DNA of 64,000 nucleotides, taken from positions 771,860 through 835,859 of the forward strand of contig NZ_GL622359.1 of NCBI RefSeq assembly GCF_000185505.1, written 5' to 3'. The translations under genes were made by a program, and so were the position numbers. This DNA comes from Pseudoramibacter alactolyticus ATCC 23263 (GTDB taxonomy: Bacteria; Bacillota; Clostridia; Eubacteriales; Eubacteriaceae). Within the stretch, counting starts at the first letter, position 1, and the number at the start of each line of letters is the position of its first letter. The notes beneath the pieces were generated by a model, which had not been told where the DNA came from, ran no database searches, and saw only the letters and a list, made by a program, of their open reading frames with translations. Below are positions 38,176-45,384 of this stretch, one piece after another.

Positions 38176-38646
38176 TTATTTAATACCAAATAAAAGCAAG
38201 ATAGATGCCAAAAGTGCTAAAATAGCGTACGTTTCAACCAACGCCGTCATCGTGATCCCTTTGGCTGAAGAATCCGGATCTTTGCCGGTCATGTGAATTG
38301 AGGCAGCCGCCGTCTTTCCCTGATAGATCCCGGAAACCAATCCAACCACAGCAATCGGCAAAGCCGCGGCAAAATAAGCCCATCCCTGAAGAACTGTTAA
38401 ATTTGCCGGATGTCCGGAAATCAGCCCGGTTTGAACCATGATTAAAACCGCCAGCAAAAATCCATAGATTCCCTGCGTTCCCGGCAAAGCTTGCAGCACA
38501 AGAACTTTCCCAAATAGATCAGGTTGTTCAGAACAAACTCCTGCTGCAGCTTGTCCGGCGCATTGAACGCCCCATACTGATCCTATCCCTGCCAACAAAG
38601 CACTAATACCTGCACCAAAGGCTGCAATAATAATTCCTAAAGACAT
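38176..38646 (-). CDS. ntpK: V-type ATPase rotor subunit K, sodium-type
   Basis: Membrane rotor proteolipid with two hairpins (four helices, 156 residues). The first hairpin has LQALPGTQGIYGF and the second has SGIYQGKTAA and TALVETYAIL. These match the Leu, Thr, Gln, Gln and Glu positions that hold sodium in the Enterococcus hirae ring, so sodium coupling is predicted. Only the second hairpin carries the ion-binding Glu, which is normal for this fused form. Confidence 0.95.
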   Translation of the reverse strand: MSLGIIIAAFGAGISALLAGIGSVWGVQCAGQAAAGVCSEQPDLFGKVLVLQALPGTQGIYGFLLAVLIMVQTGLISGHPANLTVLQGWAYFAAALPIAVVGLVSGIYQGKTAAASIHMTGKDPDSSAKGITMTALVETYAILALLASILLLFGIK

Positions 38647-38695
38647 TTTTTGTTCCTCCCTTTACTTTTTACGTTTTAATTTTTATTGTTTTTTA

Positions 38696-40549
38696 TCACT
38701 TTACATTAACATATTTTGACTGTATTGACAGCGGCTTAAAAGGTATTCCGCCGCCTTGATAAAATCGATTAAAGAATTCGATATACTGTAATCGGCTGTC
38801 GTGGACGTAGGCCGACAACAAGCTCATTGCCAGATTAAACACGTGACCGATCAAATAAATGAAAATTGCAGCAATCCATCCAATCGGATTCACGGCAACC
38901 ATATGTGCCAGGAGATTCATAACCATGCCTATGACTCCTGTTGCTAAACTCAATGCCAAAATCCGAGAATAAGATAAAATATCACTTAAATATGAGCTGA
39001 TATCATAAAGCCCCAAAAGGCCGCCTGTGATTTTCCCAAAAATATTTGGTCTGTCCCTTCCTGCTGTCAGTAAAATCACCATCGCTCCAAGGATGGCCAT
39101 GATCTTTCCAATGGTCGCCAGTGCCGGCATAAATAACAATCCAAGCCCAATGATAAGAACCATCCAACTAACCTGATCAAAAACGGCATCCAACCAATGG
39201 CCAGCCTTAACTTGCTCAGCAATTTTAATTCCCATACCGGAAAACATATGCAAAACTCCCACGATCATGGTGAAAATCAGCATTTTCATCGGCTGATTCA
39301 AAGGAGCAAATAAAAGCGGATGCCAGGTTTCTCCGAAATATGATCCAAATAAAACACCAAACAAAATTGTCGTCGCGGAAGAGTAAAACAAAACATTAAT
39401 CAGTTTTGCAAAATCCCCCTTGGGTTTCATCAGTTTTTTGGCTGCAAAAAACAACACGGCCATGCAAGCACCGTATCCAACGTCCCCCATCATCATGCCA
39501 AAAATCACCCAATACCATGGTCCTGCAACTAAAGCCGGATCCAATTCTCCCGGTCGTGGTTTGGAAAACATGTCGGTAATGGTTTCAAATTGTGCCCAAA
39601 AACGCGGATTGCGCGTGACCGTAGGAGGCATCTCACCTTCTTCCGGTTCAACCAAGTTCAAATCAAAAACAGTTGTCACTTTCCCGATGGCTTGCTTTAC
39701 CTTATCCACACGATCTTTGCAAATCCACCCATAAAGGCAGATCGTAGCCTCGCTTTGAGCATACACCACTTCCTCACGTTGCAGTTGGGCTTCGTATTGC
39801 TCGCTTAAAAGAGCTAAATCTTTTTCGTCTTCTGCAAAAGACGTGATTTGATCTTGGATTTCCTCTATTTGTTCTTGGCATTGGGCCATTGCTGTTTCAT
39901 TTTCTGAAATCAAATCTTGGGGTGTCCCTTTTTTCCGAGGAAAATTCGCATCCACGAAGCCCAGTTCTCGAAATTGCTTCTCAAAGTCATTTTGGTCCCC
40001 GGCATATTGAATGGCGAGCACCGCTTTTCCTTCTGACGCCGCGCCAAAGAACTGCAAATCCACTTGGCAAACTTGCGCTACGGCAGATGCCTCTTCCTCT
40101 AATCCCATCGGCAGATAACCTGCCAACACGCGAACATGGGATGTGTCCTTAACCGCCAATAAGTTAACATTCAAATCTTTCCAAGGTTGAAGCGTATCGA
40201 CTTGGCTTTCGAGATTTGATATGTGATTGCGCAGTTCCGCAATTTGGGCCGTTGCAGCTTCAAGCTTATCCTGAATCTTTTCACCCCGTTCATTTCTTTG
40301 CGTAAAAATTTCATAAGAAATCTGAGGCTGATCTTCAAAAAATGTTTTCTTTCCTGTGTGGCGCCTCAGAAATTTGAGCATGGCAGCCGCATCCTGAGCC
40401 TTAGATGCCGTTTGAGAATCCGGGGTTAATGTTTCGGTTTCATCCGGCGCAACAGCCATAAATTCTCCAGTGCGCTGCAATGCCATTAATATTTTCGGCA
40501 GATCCTCCTTTAAAACAATCAGTCGGGCCTTGCTCATCGGAATAATCAT
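38696..40549 (-). CDS. ntpI: V-type ATPase subunit I (stator a subunit)
   Basis: Membrane stator holding the ion half-channels. The N-terminal soluble half (about 1-320) has two coiled-coil arms (residues 85-120 and 215-260). The C-terminal half has seven or eight helices with GMMMGDVGYGACMAVLFF, SYFGETWHPLLF and LSDILSYSRILALSLATGVIG; the essential Arg is in SYSRIL. Length 617. It overlaps the upstream peripheral stalk gene by 4 bases (ATGA). Confidence 0.96.
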   Translation of the reverse strand: MIIPMSKARLIVLKEDLPKILMALQRTGEFMAVAPDETETLTPDSQTASKAQDAAAMLKFLRRHTGKKTFFEDQPQISYEIFTQRNERGEKIQDKLEAATAQIAELRNHISNLESQVDTLQPWKDLNVNLLAVKDTSHVRVLAGYLPMGLEEEASAVAQVCQVDLQFFGAASEGKAVLAIQYAGDQNDFEKQFRELGFVDANFPRKKGTPQDLISENETAMAQCQEQIEEIQDQITSFAEDEKDLALLSEQYEAQLQREEVVYAQSEATICLYGWICKDRVDKVKQAIGKVTTVFDLNLVEPEEGEMPPTVTRNPRFWAQFETITDMFSKPRPGELDPALVAGPWYWVIFGMMMGDVGYGACMAVLFFAAKKLMKPKGDFAKLINVLFYSSATTILFGVLFGSYFGETWHPLLFAPLNQPMKMLIFTMIVGVLHMFSGMGIKIAEQVKAGHWLDAVFDQVSWMVLIIGLGLLFMPALATIGKIMAILGAMVILLTAGRDRPNIFGKITGGLLGLYDISSYLSDILSYSRILALSLATGVIGMVMNLLAHMVAVNPIGWIAAIFIYLIGHVFNLAMSLLSAYVHDSRLQYIEFFNRFYQGGGIPFKPLSIQSKYVNVK

Positions 40550-40854
40550 AAACCCTCAACCCTTTCAAGAATATATTTGACCGCATCGCTTAAATGCGTT
40601 CTGCCGACTGCAATAATGCTTTCATCGTTTTCACCATCGGCTTTAATCCGCGATCGCAGGTAAGTTTCCGCTTTATCTTCCGCTCTTTTGATTGACAATG
40701 CACATGCTTCCCGAACCTGAGCCAACGTGCGCTCGTGCTCCGCGTCGGCTTCCTGGCGAGCCGCTTTTATTTTTTCTCTGGCATTTGCCTTGGCTTGCTG
40801 TCGTATTTCCTCGGCTTTCACTTCCGCATCGCGAATTTCATCCAGTATGAACAT
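40546..40854 (-). CDS. V-type ATPase peripheral stalk subunit (G/H-like)
   Basis: First gene of the operon, an about 102-residue helical protein with an Ala/Glu/Lys-rich amphipathic coil (DEIRDAEVKAEEIRQQAKAN) typical of ATP-synt G/H subunits that pair with subunit E. The ATG at 40854 is preferred since GGTGGTGAAAAGG lies directly upstream, rather than the ATG 18 bases earlier, which has no ribosome site. Identity rests on position and coil character; direct family similarity is weak at this length. Confidence 0.85.
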   Translation of the reverse strand: MFILDEIRDAEVKAEEIRQQAKANAREKIKAARQEADAEHERTLAQVREACALSIKRAEDKAETYLRSRIKADGENDESIIAVGRTHLSDAVKYILERVEGL

Positions 40855-40884
40855 CCTTTTCACCACCTTCATAAAATAAAATAA

Positions 40885-40912
40885 CAGTTCATGATTATAT
40901 TACCATGAACTG
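40885..40912. promoter_or_regulatory. Inverted repeat over the V-ATPase -10 region
   Basis: CAGTTCATG and CATGAACTG are exact inverted repeats separated by 10 bases. Between them, on the minus strand, lies a TATAAT-like -10 (GGTAATATAATCA); no good -35 is spaced correctly. The layout suggests a repressor operator or a 5' hairpin controlling the V-type ATPase operon. Confidence 0.5.
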
Positions 40913-40930
40913 CTGTAAAAGTTAATCATT

Positions 40931-40971
40931 TTTTCTGCTTTATTCAGCCTGTTTTCTGCTCTATTCAGCCT
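40931..40971. repeat. Tandem 20-base direct repeat upstream of V-ATPase promoter
   Basis: Two copies (40931-40950 and 40952-40971) of a 20-base unit, on the minus strand AGGCTGAATARAGCAGAAAA, differ at one position and have a 21-base period (two helical turns). They lie about 20-60 bases upstream of the -10, where an activator could bind as a tandem dimer. Confidence 0.6.
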
Positions 40972-41119
40972 ATAGCTTTACAATAGATGTGAGACCTTGA
41001 GAATAAAAAAAGCGATTGGATCCGTTAAAATTGTTTTTATTACTAAACTCCTCTAACGAAAGGTCTTCAACCGCCATAAACAGTATATCACATTCACAAC
41101 GATTACTGGCCCCATACTC

Positions 41120-41370
41120 TTGAAAACAGGATTCTATGCTGTAAAGCTATACCGCGGCAGCAGCTCCGTACAATTTGTCTGCTGTAGATACCATAGGCCT
41201 CTCTCATGCGCTGAAACAAACGATTCGATGGGAAACAGAGATTCTCTTAAAGATAAATCTCACAGATCGATTACTCCGCATCCAAATGTGCATACAGAAG
41301 TTGAACTAAAACGGATCGTCAATCTGCATCGCAGGAACACTCATAATCCAATCTTTCGCGATCGACGCAC
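41120..41370 (+). pseudogene. Decayed integrase-type (IS481/IS3-like) transposase fragment
   Basis: The frame reads AVKLYRGSSSVQFVCCRYH, then SLKDKSHRSITPHPNVHTEV and ELKRIVNLHRRNTHN. This is the N-terminal helix-turn-helix and linker of a Firmicutes DDE transposase (pattern AVKLY..G.s...vCrryh....slmrw......SLkDkSHrp...HPNaHTeeElk.I..lhrRNp). The catalytic core that should follow is absent; the frame runs into the antisense end of the glycosyltransferase gene. No terminal repeats or target duplication were seen. The 150 bases before it show no gene. Confidence 0.6.
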
Positions 41371-41371
41371 A

Positions 41372-42559
41372 TCATTCAGCGCTATCCCCCTGATTTGTCT
41401 GGAGCGCCGCCTTTTTATAATCCGCAATCAACGCCTCACATAAATCCAAAGTCGCATTTGGCGAATAAGTTTTGGCCTCAGTGTTCATATTTTCAGCCAT
41501 TTCCTGGATAATCAATTTATGATCGATAAGATAATCAATCAAATCCGTGAGCTCATCAATCTTCTCAAGGCAAATGCCCATCCCCGAAGCTTCCAGATAT
41601 TCTGCATTATCCTCTTCCTGACCGGGGTAGCAATAAGGAATGATCATCGGAATGCCTTTCACCATTGCCTCTGCTGTCGTCAGTCCGCCGGGTTTGGATA
41701 CGATCACGTCAGACTCGTCCATCAGCGCCGGAATATTATCCACAAAGCCAAACGCCTGAACCAATTTATTATTTGTGTGTTTTTGAGCGTAGTGCTCCAG
41801 CTCGTCCATCAAGCTGCTGTTATTACCGCACACTGCGATGATACGGATCTTTTCCCGGCTCTTTATCAGCGCCTTAAACGCTTTTTTCATGTGATGCGTC
41901 CCGAGACTGCCACCCATTAAAAGCACGGTCCCTTTCACCTCTTTGTCGATCGCTTCGCAGGGTGCTTTTTCTTTTTCGAAGGCTTCCCGAACCGGTATGC
42001 CGTAGGGGTGGATAATCTCTGCCGGGACACCGCGTTCTACCATCCCTTTTTTAGTGTAGGGACTGCCGACAACATAAGCATTGATTTTCGGATGGGTATA
42101 AACGCCATGGAATTTATAGTCCGTCACAAAAGAGATGATCGGAATATCAAAAGCCCCCATGTCTTTGATCCTGCCCAAAATATTGGTCACAAAGGGATGG
42201 GTGGATACCAAAAGCACCGGCTTATTGGCCACCATCATCGGCATGATATCCGGATTCATAAATCGTGCTACCAGACTGAAGATGCCTCTTCGCCGCAGCG
42301 TATCTTTGTCTAAATCATTATAAAGCAGATGATACAACCGCGGCACTTTCTCCACCATTTGCTTATAGCCCTTTGTCAGCAGTTTATTAAAGGCCTTGGA
42401 TGTATCGGCAAAGGCGTCGATGATCTGAACCGTGTATCCGCGCTCGCTCAGCCCTCTTTGAACCGTCTGAGCCGCCAGATTATGTCCGCCGCCCGTCGAT
42501 GCCGAAAAGATCAAAACGGTATCGCCGCCCTTGGCCTCCATTTGTGATGCTGAGATCAT
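41372..42559 (-). CDS. GT28/MGDG-synthase-type glycosyltransferase (diglucosyl-diacylglycerol synthase-like)
   Basis: Membrane-associated glycosyltransferase of the MurG/UgtP superfamily, likely adding glucose from UDP-glucose to diacylglycerol to make glycolipids. The N-terminal acceptor domain begins ILIFSASTGGGHNLAAQ (family GGGH..AA motif, near residue 20) and includes VSTHPFVTNILGRIK and FVTDYKFHGVYTHPKI. The C-terminal donor domain has LLMGGSLGTHH, GFVDNIPALM and SKPGGLTTAEAMVKGIP. Length 395 fits. The start has no clear Shine-Dalgarno. It follows the 51-aa gene with a 3-base gap, so it is the third gene of proB-microprotein-glycosyltransferase. Confidence 0.85.
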   Translation of the reverse strand: MISASQMEAKGGDTVLIFSASTGGGHNLAAQTVQRGLSERGYTVQIIDAFADTSKAFNKLLTKGYKQMVEKVPRLYHLLYNDLDKDTLRRRGIFSLVARFMNPDIMPMMVANKPVLLVSTHPFVTNILGRIKDMGAFDIPIISFVTDYKFHGVYTHPKINAYVVGSPYTKKGMVERGVPAEIIHPYGIPVREAFEKEKAPCEAIDKEVKGTVLLMGGSLGTHHMKKAFKALIKSREKIRIIAVCGNNSSLMDELEHYAQKHTNNKLVQAFGFVDNIPALMDESDVIVSKPGGLTTAEAMVKGIPMIIPYCYPGQEEDNAEYLEASGMGICLEKIDELTDLIDYLIDHKLIIQEMAENMNTEAKTYSPNATLDLCEALIADYKKAALQTNQGDSAE

Positions 42560-42562
42560 CTT

Positions 42563-42718
42563 TTAATCGTCAAATTCTTTGGTGAACCGATAGTTGACCC
42601 GCATCAATTTACCACCGACTTTTTTCTCACTCTTCTTTTCCAGCCAATAAAACACGCCAAAAACGGCCGATAGTCCCACGCACACTGCGCCGATCGCCGT
42701 CATCACTTTTTTAAACAT
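42563..42718 (-). CDS. 51-residue single-span membrane microprotein
   Basis: A gene too short for usual cutoffs. The start MFKKVMTAIGAVCVG leads a hydrophobic span (about residues 7-24, with AVFGVFYWL) followed by a basic tail (EKKSEKKVGGKLMRVN) and FTKEFDD at the end. The ATG has a perfect AGGAGG 6 bases upstream and overlaps the end of proB by 8 bases, and the stop falls 3 bases before the glycosyltransferase start. Orientation by the positive-inside rule is ambiguous because both ends are basic. I do not recognise a family. Ribosome site and packing make translation very likely. Confidence 0.75.
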   Translation of the reverse strand: MFKKVMTAIGAVCVGLSAVFGVFYWLEKKSEKKVGGKLMRVNYRFTKEFDD

Positions 42719-43550
42719 TTTTTACCTCCTGCTCCTTCACCTGATAAAATTTTTGATTTTTCCGAAATAATGTTCCAATTGGCTCGCCGTCCATAATACG
42801 GTAAAGCACATTCACATCGCTTCCCGAGGTAATAATGGTTTCAAGACCGTGATTCGCGGCATACCGGGCCGCCTTGAGTTTCGTTACCATGCCGCCTGTC
42901 CCCAAACTGGACCCGGATACACCTCCCAGTTTCATAATCTTTTCCGTCACTTTTTCCACAATGTCGATGCGTTGAGCTTGAGCCTCTTTTCCGGGATCCC
43001 CGGTATAAAGACCATCCACATCTGAAAGAATGATCAAGCCGTCGGCCTCAATCAATGCCGCCGTCATCGCCGATAAACGATCGTTGTCACCGAAGCGTTC
43101 CTCCTCTATTTCATCGGTCGAAATCGGGTCATTTTCATTGACAATCGGAATGATTCTGCGCTTCATCAATTCACTGAAGGTATTGCGGGCATTAATGCGC
43201 TTAATCGGATTTGAAAACACATCCTTCGTCAAAAGGATCTGACCGATATTTTGATAATAACTGTCAAAAGAGCGGTGATACAATTCCATCAGAAGCCCTT
43301 GCCCCACAGATGCCGTCATTTGCTTTTCTTCCAGGGTGATTGGCCTTTGGGACATTTTCAGGCGATGCATCCCACAGCCGATTGCCCCGGATGACACCAG
43401 CACAATTTTCCGGCCTTCATTCTCGAGATCGGTTAAAACCCGGGCAAGGGCGTCCATTTTTCTTAAATCGATAGTTCCATTGTCGTGAGTCAGCGAGGTG
43501 GTGCCCACCTTCACCACGATGGTCTGCGCAGCCGTAAAATCATTCTCCAT
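42711..43550 (-). CDS. proB: Glutamate 5-kinase without PUA domain
   Basis: First step of proline synthesis: phosphorylates glutamate. Amino-acid kinase fold with VVKVGTTSLTH near residue 12, LVSSGAIGCGM near 50, NENDPISTDEIEEERFGDND near 137-156 (seen by the NEND and FGDND parts) and LSDVDGLYTGDP near 175, GGMVTKLKAA near 220. At 279 residues it ends after the kinase domain; the C-terminal PUA domain of longer enzymes is absent, which is a known natural variant. proA is not next to it. It heads a short operon with the 51-aa protein and glycosyltransferase, an unusual pairing. Confidence 0.94.
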   Translation of the reverse strand: MENDFTAAQTIVVKVGTTSLTHDNGTIDLRKMDALARVLTDLENEGRKIVLVSSGAIGCGMHRLKMSQRPITLEEKQMTASVGQGLLMELYHRSFDSYYQNIGQILLTKDVFSNPIKRINARNTFSELMKRRIIPIVNENDPISTDEIEEERFGDNDRLSAMTAALIEADGLIILSDVDGLYTGDPGKEAQAQRIDIVEKVTEKIMKLGGVSGSSLGTGGMVTKLKAARYAANHGLETIITSGSDVNVLYRIMDGEPIGTLFRKNQKFYQVKEQEVKNV

Positions 43551-43589
43551 GATCTTTACGCTCCTTTATTTCCTCTGTTGATGCTTTTC

Positions 43590-43618
43590 AGTTTATCAGA
43601 AATGGTTCGCAAAGGCAA
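43590..43618 (-). promoter_or_regulatory. Possible proB promoter
   Basis: TTGCCT (43613-43618) and TAAACT (43590-43595) with 17-base spacing on the minus strand, about 40 bases before the proB start. The -10 is weak. Confidence 0.45.
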
Positions 43619-43620
43619 GA

Positions 43621-43642
43621 AGCCATCCGGCAGCGGATGGCT
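43621..43642 (-). terminator. Terminator of the flavodoxin-marR operon
   Basis: AGCCATCCG and its complement with a 4-base loop, followed on the minus strand by a pyrimidine-rich tail, between marR and proB. Confidence 0.7.
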
Positions 43643-43679
43643 CCTAATTTTCGATATTCAAAATCGGTTTTGCCGTCTG

Positions 43680-44120
43680 TTATTCCTCATCGTAGGTTTC
43701 CAGCCAGCGTCGCAAAATCTGACAAAGCTGCCTGGCGTCTTCCGACGACAGGTGCAGACATTGCCCCATCTGTTCCGGCACACACAAGGCTTTATCCTGC
43801 AGGGCTTCGCCCTTGTCTGTCAAGGTGACGATCAATGAACGCTCATCAATTTCCGAACGCTTTCGCGTCACATAGCCTTTCGCTTCTAATTTTTTAAGAA
43901 CCGGTGTCAGCGTACCCGAATCCAGATAAAGCCGCTTGCCCATCTCTTTAACAGAGATTTGTCTTTCCTCCCAAACAACCATCATCGTGATATATTGGGT
44001 ATAGGTTAAGTCGATAGCGTCTAAAAAAGGCTTATAGGTTCGGATGATTTCCCGTGAACAAGCATAAAGCGGAAAACACAATTGATTATCCAATCTTAAA
44101 CGCGCGTATTTATCACTCAT
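43680..44120 (-). CDS. MarR-family regulator, OhrR-like
   Basis: Winged-helix repressor. N-terminal LRLDNQLCFPLYACSREI resembles OhrR, including a cysteine at residue 15, the peroxide-sensing position of Bacillus subtilis OhrR. Wing and recognition region: QISVKEMGKRLYLDSGTLTPVLKKLEAKGYVTRKRSEIDERSL (TLTPVLKKLE and DERSL are diagnostic). Start at 44120: GGAGG lies 8 bases upstream. It is cotranscribed with flavodoxin (gap 1 base), so it probably controls its own operon in response to oxidants. The Ohr enzyme itself is not in the window, and typical OhrR operators were not found. Confidence 0.85.
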   Translation of the reverse strand: MSDKYARLRLDNQLCFPLYACSREIIRTYKPFLDAIDLTYTQYITMMVVWEERQISVKEMGKRLYLDSGTLTPVLKKLEAKGYVTRKRSEIDERSLIVTLTDKGEALQDKALCVPEQMGQCLHLSSEDARQLCQILRRWLETYDEE

Positions 44121-44121
44121 A

Positions 44122-44538
44122 TTATTTTCCTCCCGCAACGACATTCTCAGCAAATGCGCCGGCATTTTTTAAATCAACCGTGTCCGGATGCGATTTAAAC
44201 AGACCGTGAAAAGACCCTTTGCAATGAAATTCTTCATCAGCCATGGCAATGCCCCTGGCGGCTGCCAGTTTTTTAACCTGACGATACGTGCCGGAAATCA
44301 GCGCCGCGCTGCTAAAGTTAACAATCTTCCCCACCTTGACATCCAAATCCGAAATAAATCGCTTGACCGCTTTGTCGACTCCGGCCTTATAAACCGATGA
44401 TCCCAAAAATAAAAGGTCCACATCTTCCGTCAAGGGGTTCGAAATATCCTCTGGCGCAACGCCAATCGCCCGGCCGATGGCCTCTGCCAATTTTCGTGTA
44501 TTCCCACTTTTCGTATAATACCGAATTGCAATTTTCAT
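44122..44538 (-). CDS. Flavodoxin-family protein
   Basis: FMN-binding electron carrier of about 138 residues. The N-terminal phosphate-binding loop YYTKSGNTRKLAEAI (T/S-x-S/T-G-N-T) is near residue 7. LLFLGSSVYKAGVD and NFSSAALISGTY follow. The start at 44538 follows GGAG at about 10 bases; a longer frame upstream is not supported. It lies in the same operon as the OhrR-like regulator, which suggests an oxidative or redox stress role, perhaps reducing a partner under peroxide stress. Confidence 0.87.
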   Translation of the reverse strand: MKIAIRYYTKSGNTRKLAEAIGRAIGVAPEDISNPLTEDVDLLFLGSSVYKAGVDKAVKRFISDLDVKVGKIVNFSSAALISGTYRQVKKLAAARGIAMADEEFHCKGSFHGLFKSHPDTVDLKNAGAFAENVVAGGK

Positions 44539-44593
44539 GAAGATCGTGCTCCTTCTTTGAAATCTGTTATGCTTATTAGTTGTGTTCAATCAA

Positions 44594-44622
44594 ATACTAT
44601 CATTCACCCCAATTCCTGTCAA
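44594..44622 (-). promoter_or_regulatory. Promoter of the flavodoxin-marR operon
   Basis: TTGACA (44617-44622) and TAGTAT (44594-44599) with 17-base spacing on the minus strand. Confidence 0.7.
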
Positions 44623-44658
44623 GCACCAAATTCTTTCGCGCCAAACCTTATTTAAGCT

Positions 44659-45294
44659 TTAATGATTCATCTCCGTCAACACGTCGCCCGTCAGATCGTC
44701 CGCTGCCGTTCGCATCACCGACGCCATTTGATAACGCACCAGCCAAAAGGGACGTTTTAAATCTTCAAAATGCTTTTCCGCACCGGCCATCATCGGCAAA
44801 ACATAATGTTCAGTCTCTTTGATATAAGTCTTTTGCTGTGATGCCGTAAACCCTTCCGACATTGTTGCCAGATTATGGCAGCGATCCAGCGCCTTGATCA
44901 GTGCCGTGCCCCTATTTTGTGCAACGGCATGATAATAGGCCAGCATTGCTGATGTGTCTGCCTTTCCCCGACCGCGATAGGTCAGTGTGTCCACCGCTTC
45001 CCGAACGCCCAGCGAAAAAGAACCGGGCAGTTCATGCAGTGTGCTGTCTTCCAATGCGTCGTGCAAAAGAGCTGCTGCCAATAGTTCATCCTCTGAAAAA
45101 CTAAGGGCCGCCGCATGCAAGGCCACCGTTACCGGATGAATCACGGCCGGAATGGCTTTACCCTTTTTATTTTTTCGAAACTGCCCCGCGTGAACGGACG
45201 CTGTCAGATCCAAAGCCTGCTCCGTTTGCCCGAGCCCATCCCGTATTATCAGTTGCTTCAATACATCGACACTTTTATTAATTTGATTTTGCAA
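44659..45294 (-). CDS. Stand-alone HD-domain phosphohydrolase (ppGpp hydrolase-like)
   Basis: About 211 residues, a single RelA/SpoT-type HD fold without a synthetase domain, like small alarmone hydrolases (MESH1). Metal ligands are visible: H in VIHPVTVALH, HD in LLHDALEDST with the ED pair needed for hydrolysis, and D in KALDRCHNLATM. It would remove pyrophosphate from (p)ppGpp or a related nucleotide. The TTG start at 45294 is chosen because GGGAGG lies 8 bases upstream; the longer frame begins inside the neighbour's terminator. No promoter of good consensus was found. Confidence 0.8.
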   Translation of the reverse strand: MQNQINKSVDVLKQLIIRDGLGQTEQALDLTASVHAGQFRKNKKGKAIPAVIHPVTVALHAAALSFSEDELLAAALLHDALEDSTLHELPGSFSLGVREAVDTLTYRGRGKADTSAMLAYYHAVAQNRGTALIKALDRCHNLATMSEGFTASQQKTYIKETEHYVLPMMAGAEKHFEDLKRPFWLVRYQMASVMRTAADDLTGDVLTEMNH

Positions 45295-45350
45295 TGAGAA
45301 TGCCTCCCGTTCTTTGAATGAATATTTTTCAAACAATAAAATCAGAACGC

Positions 45351-45380
45351 AAAAAACGCCCGCAATCAACGGGCGTTTTT
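45351..45380 (-). terminator. Terminator of the anchored surface protein gene
   Basis: AAAACGCCCG/CGGGCGTTTT stem with a 7-base loop and T6 tail on the minus strand. Confidence 0.9.
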
Positions 45381-45384
45381 GATT

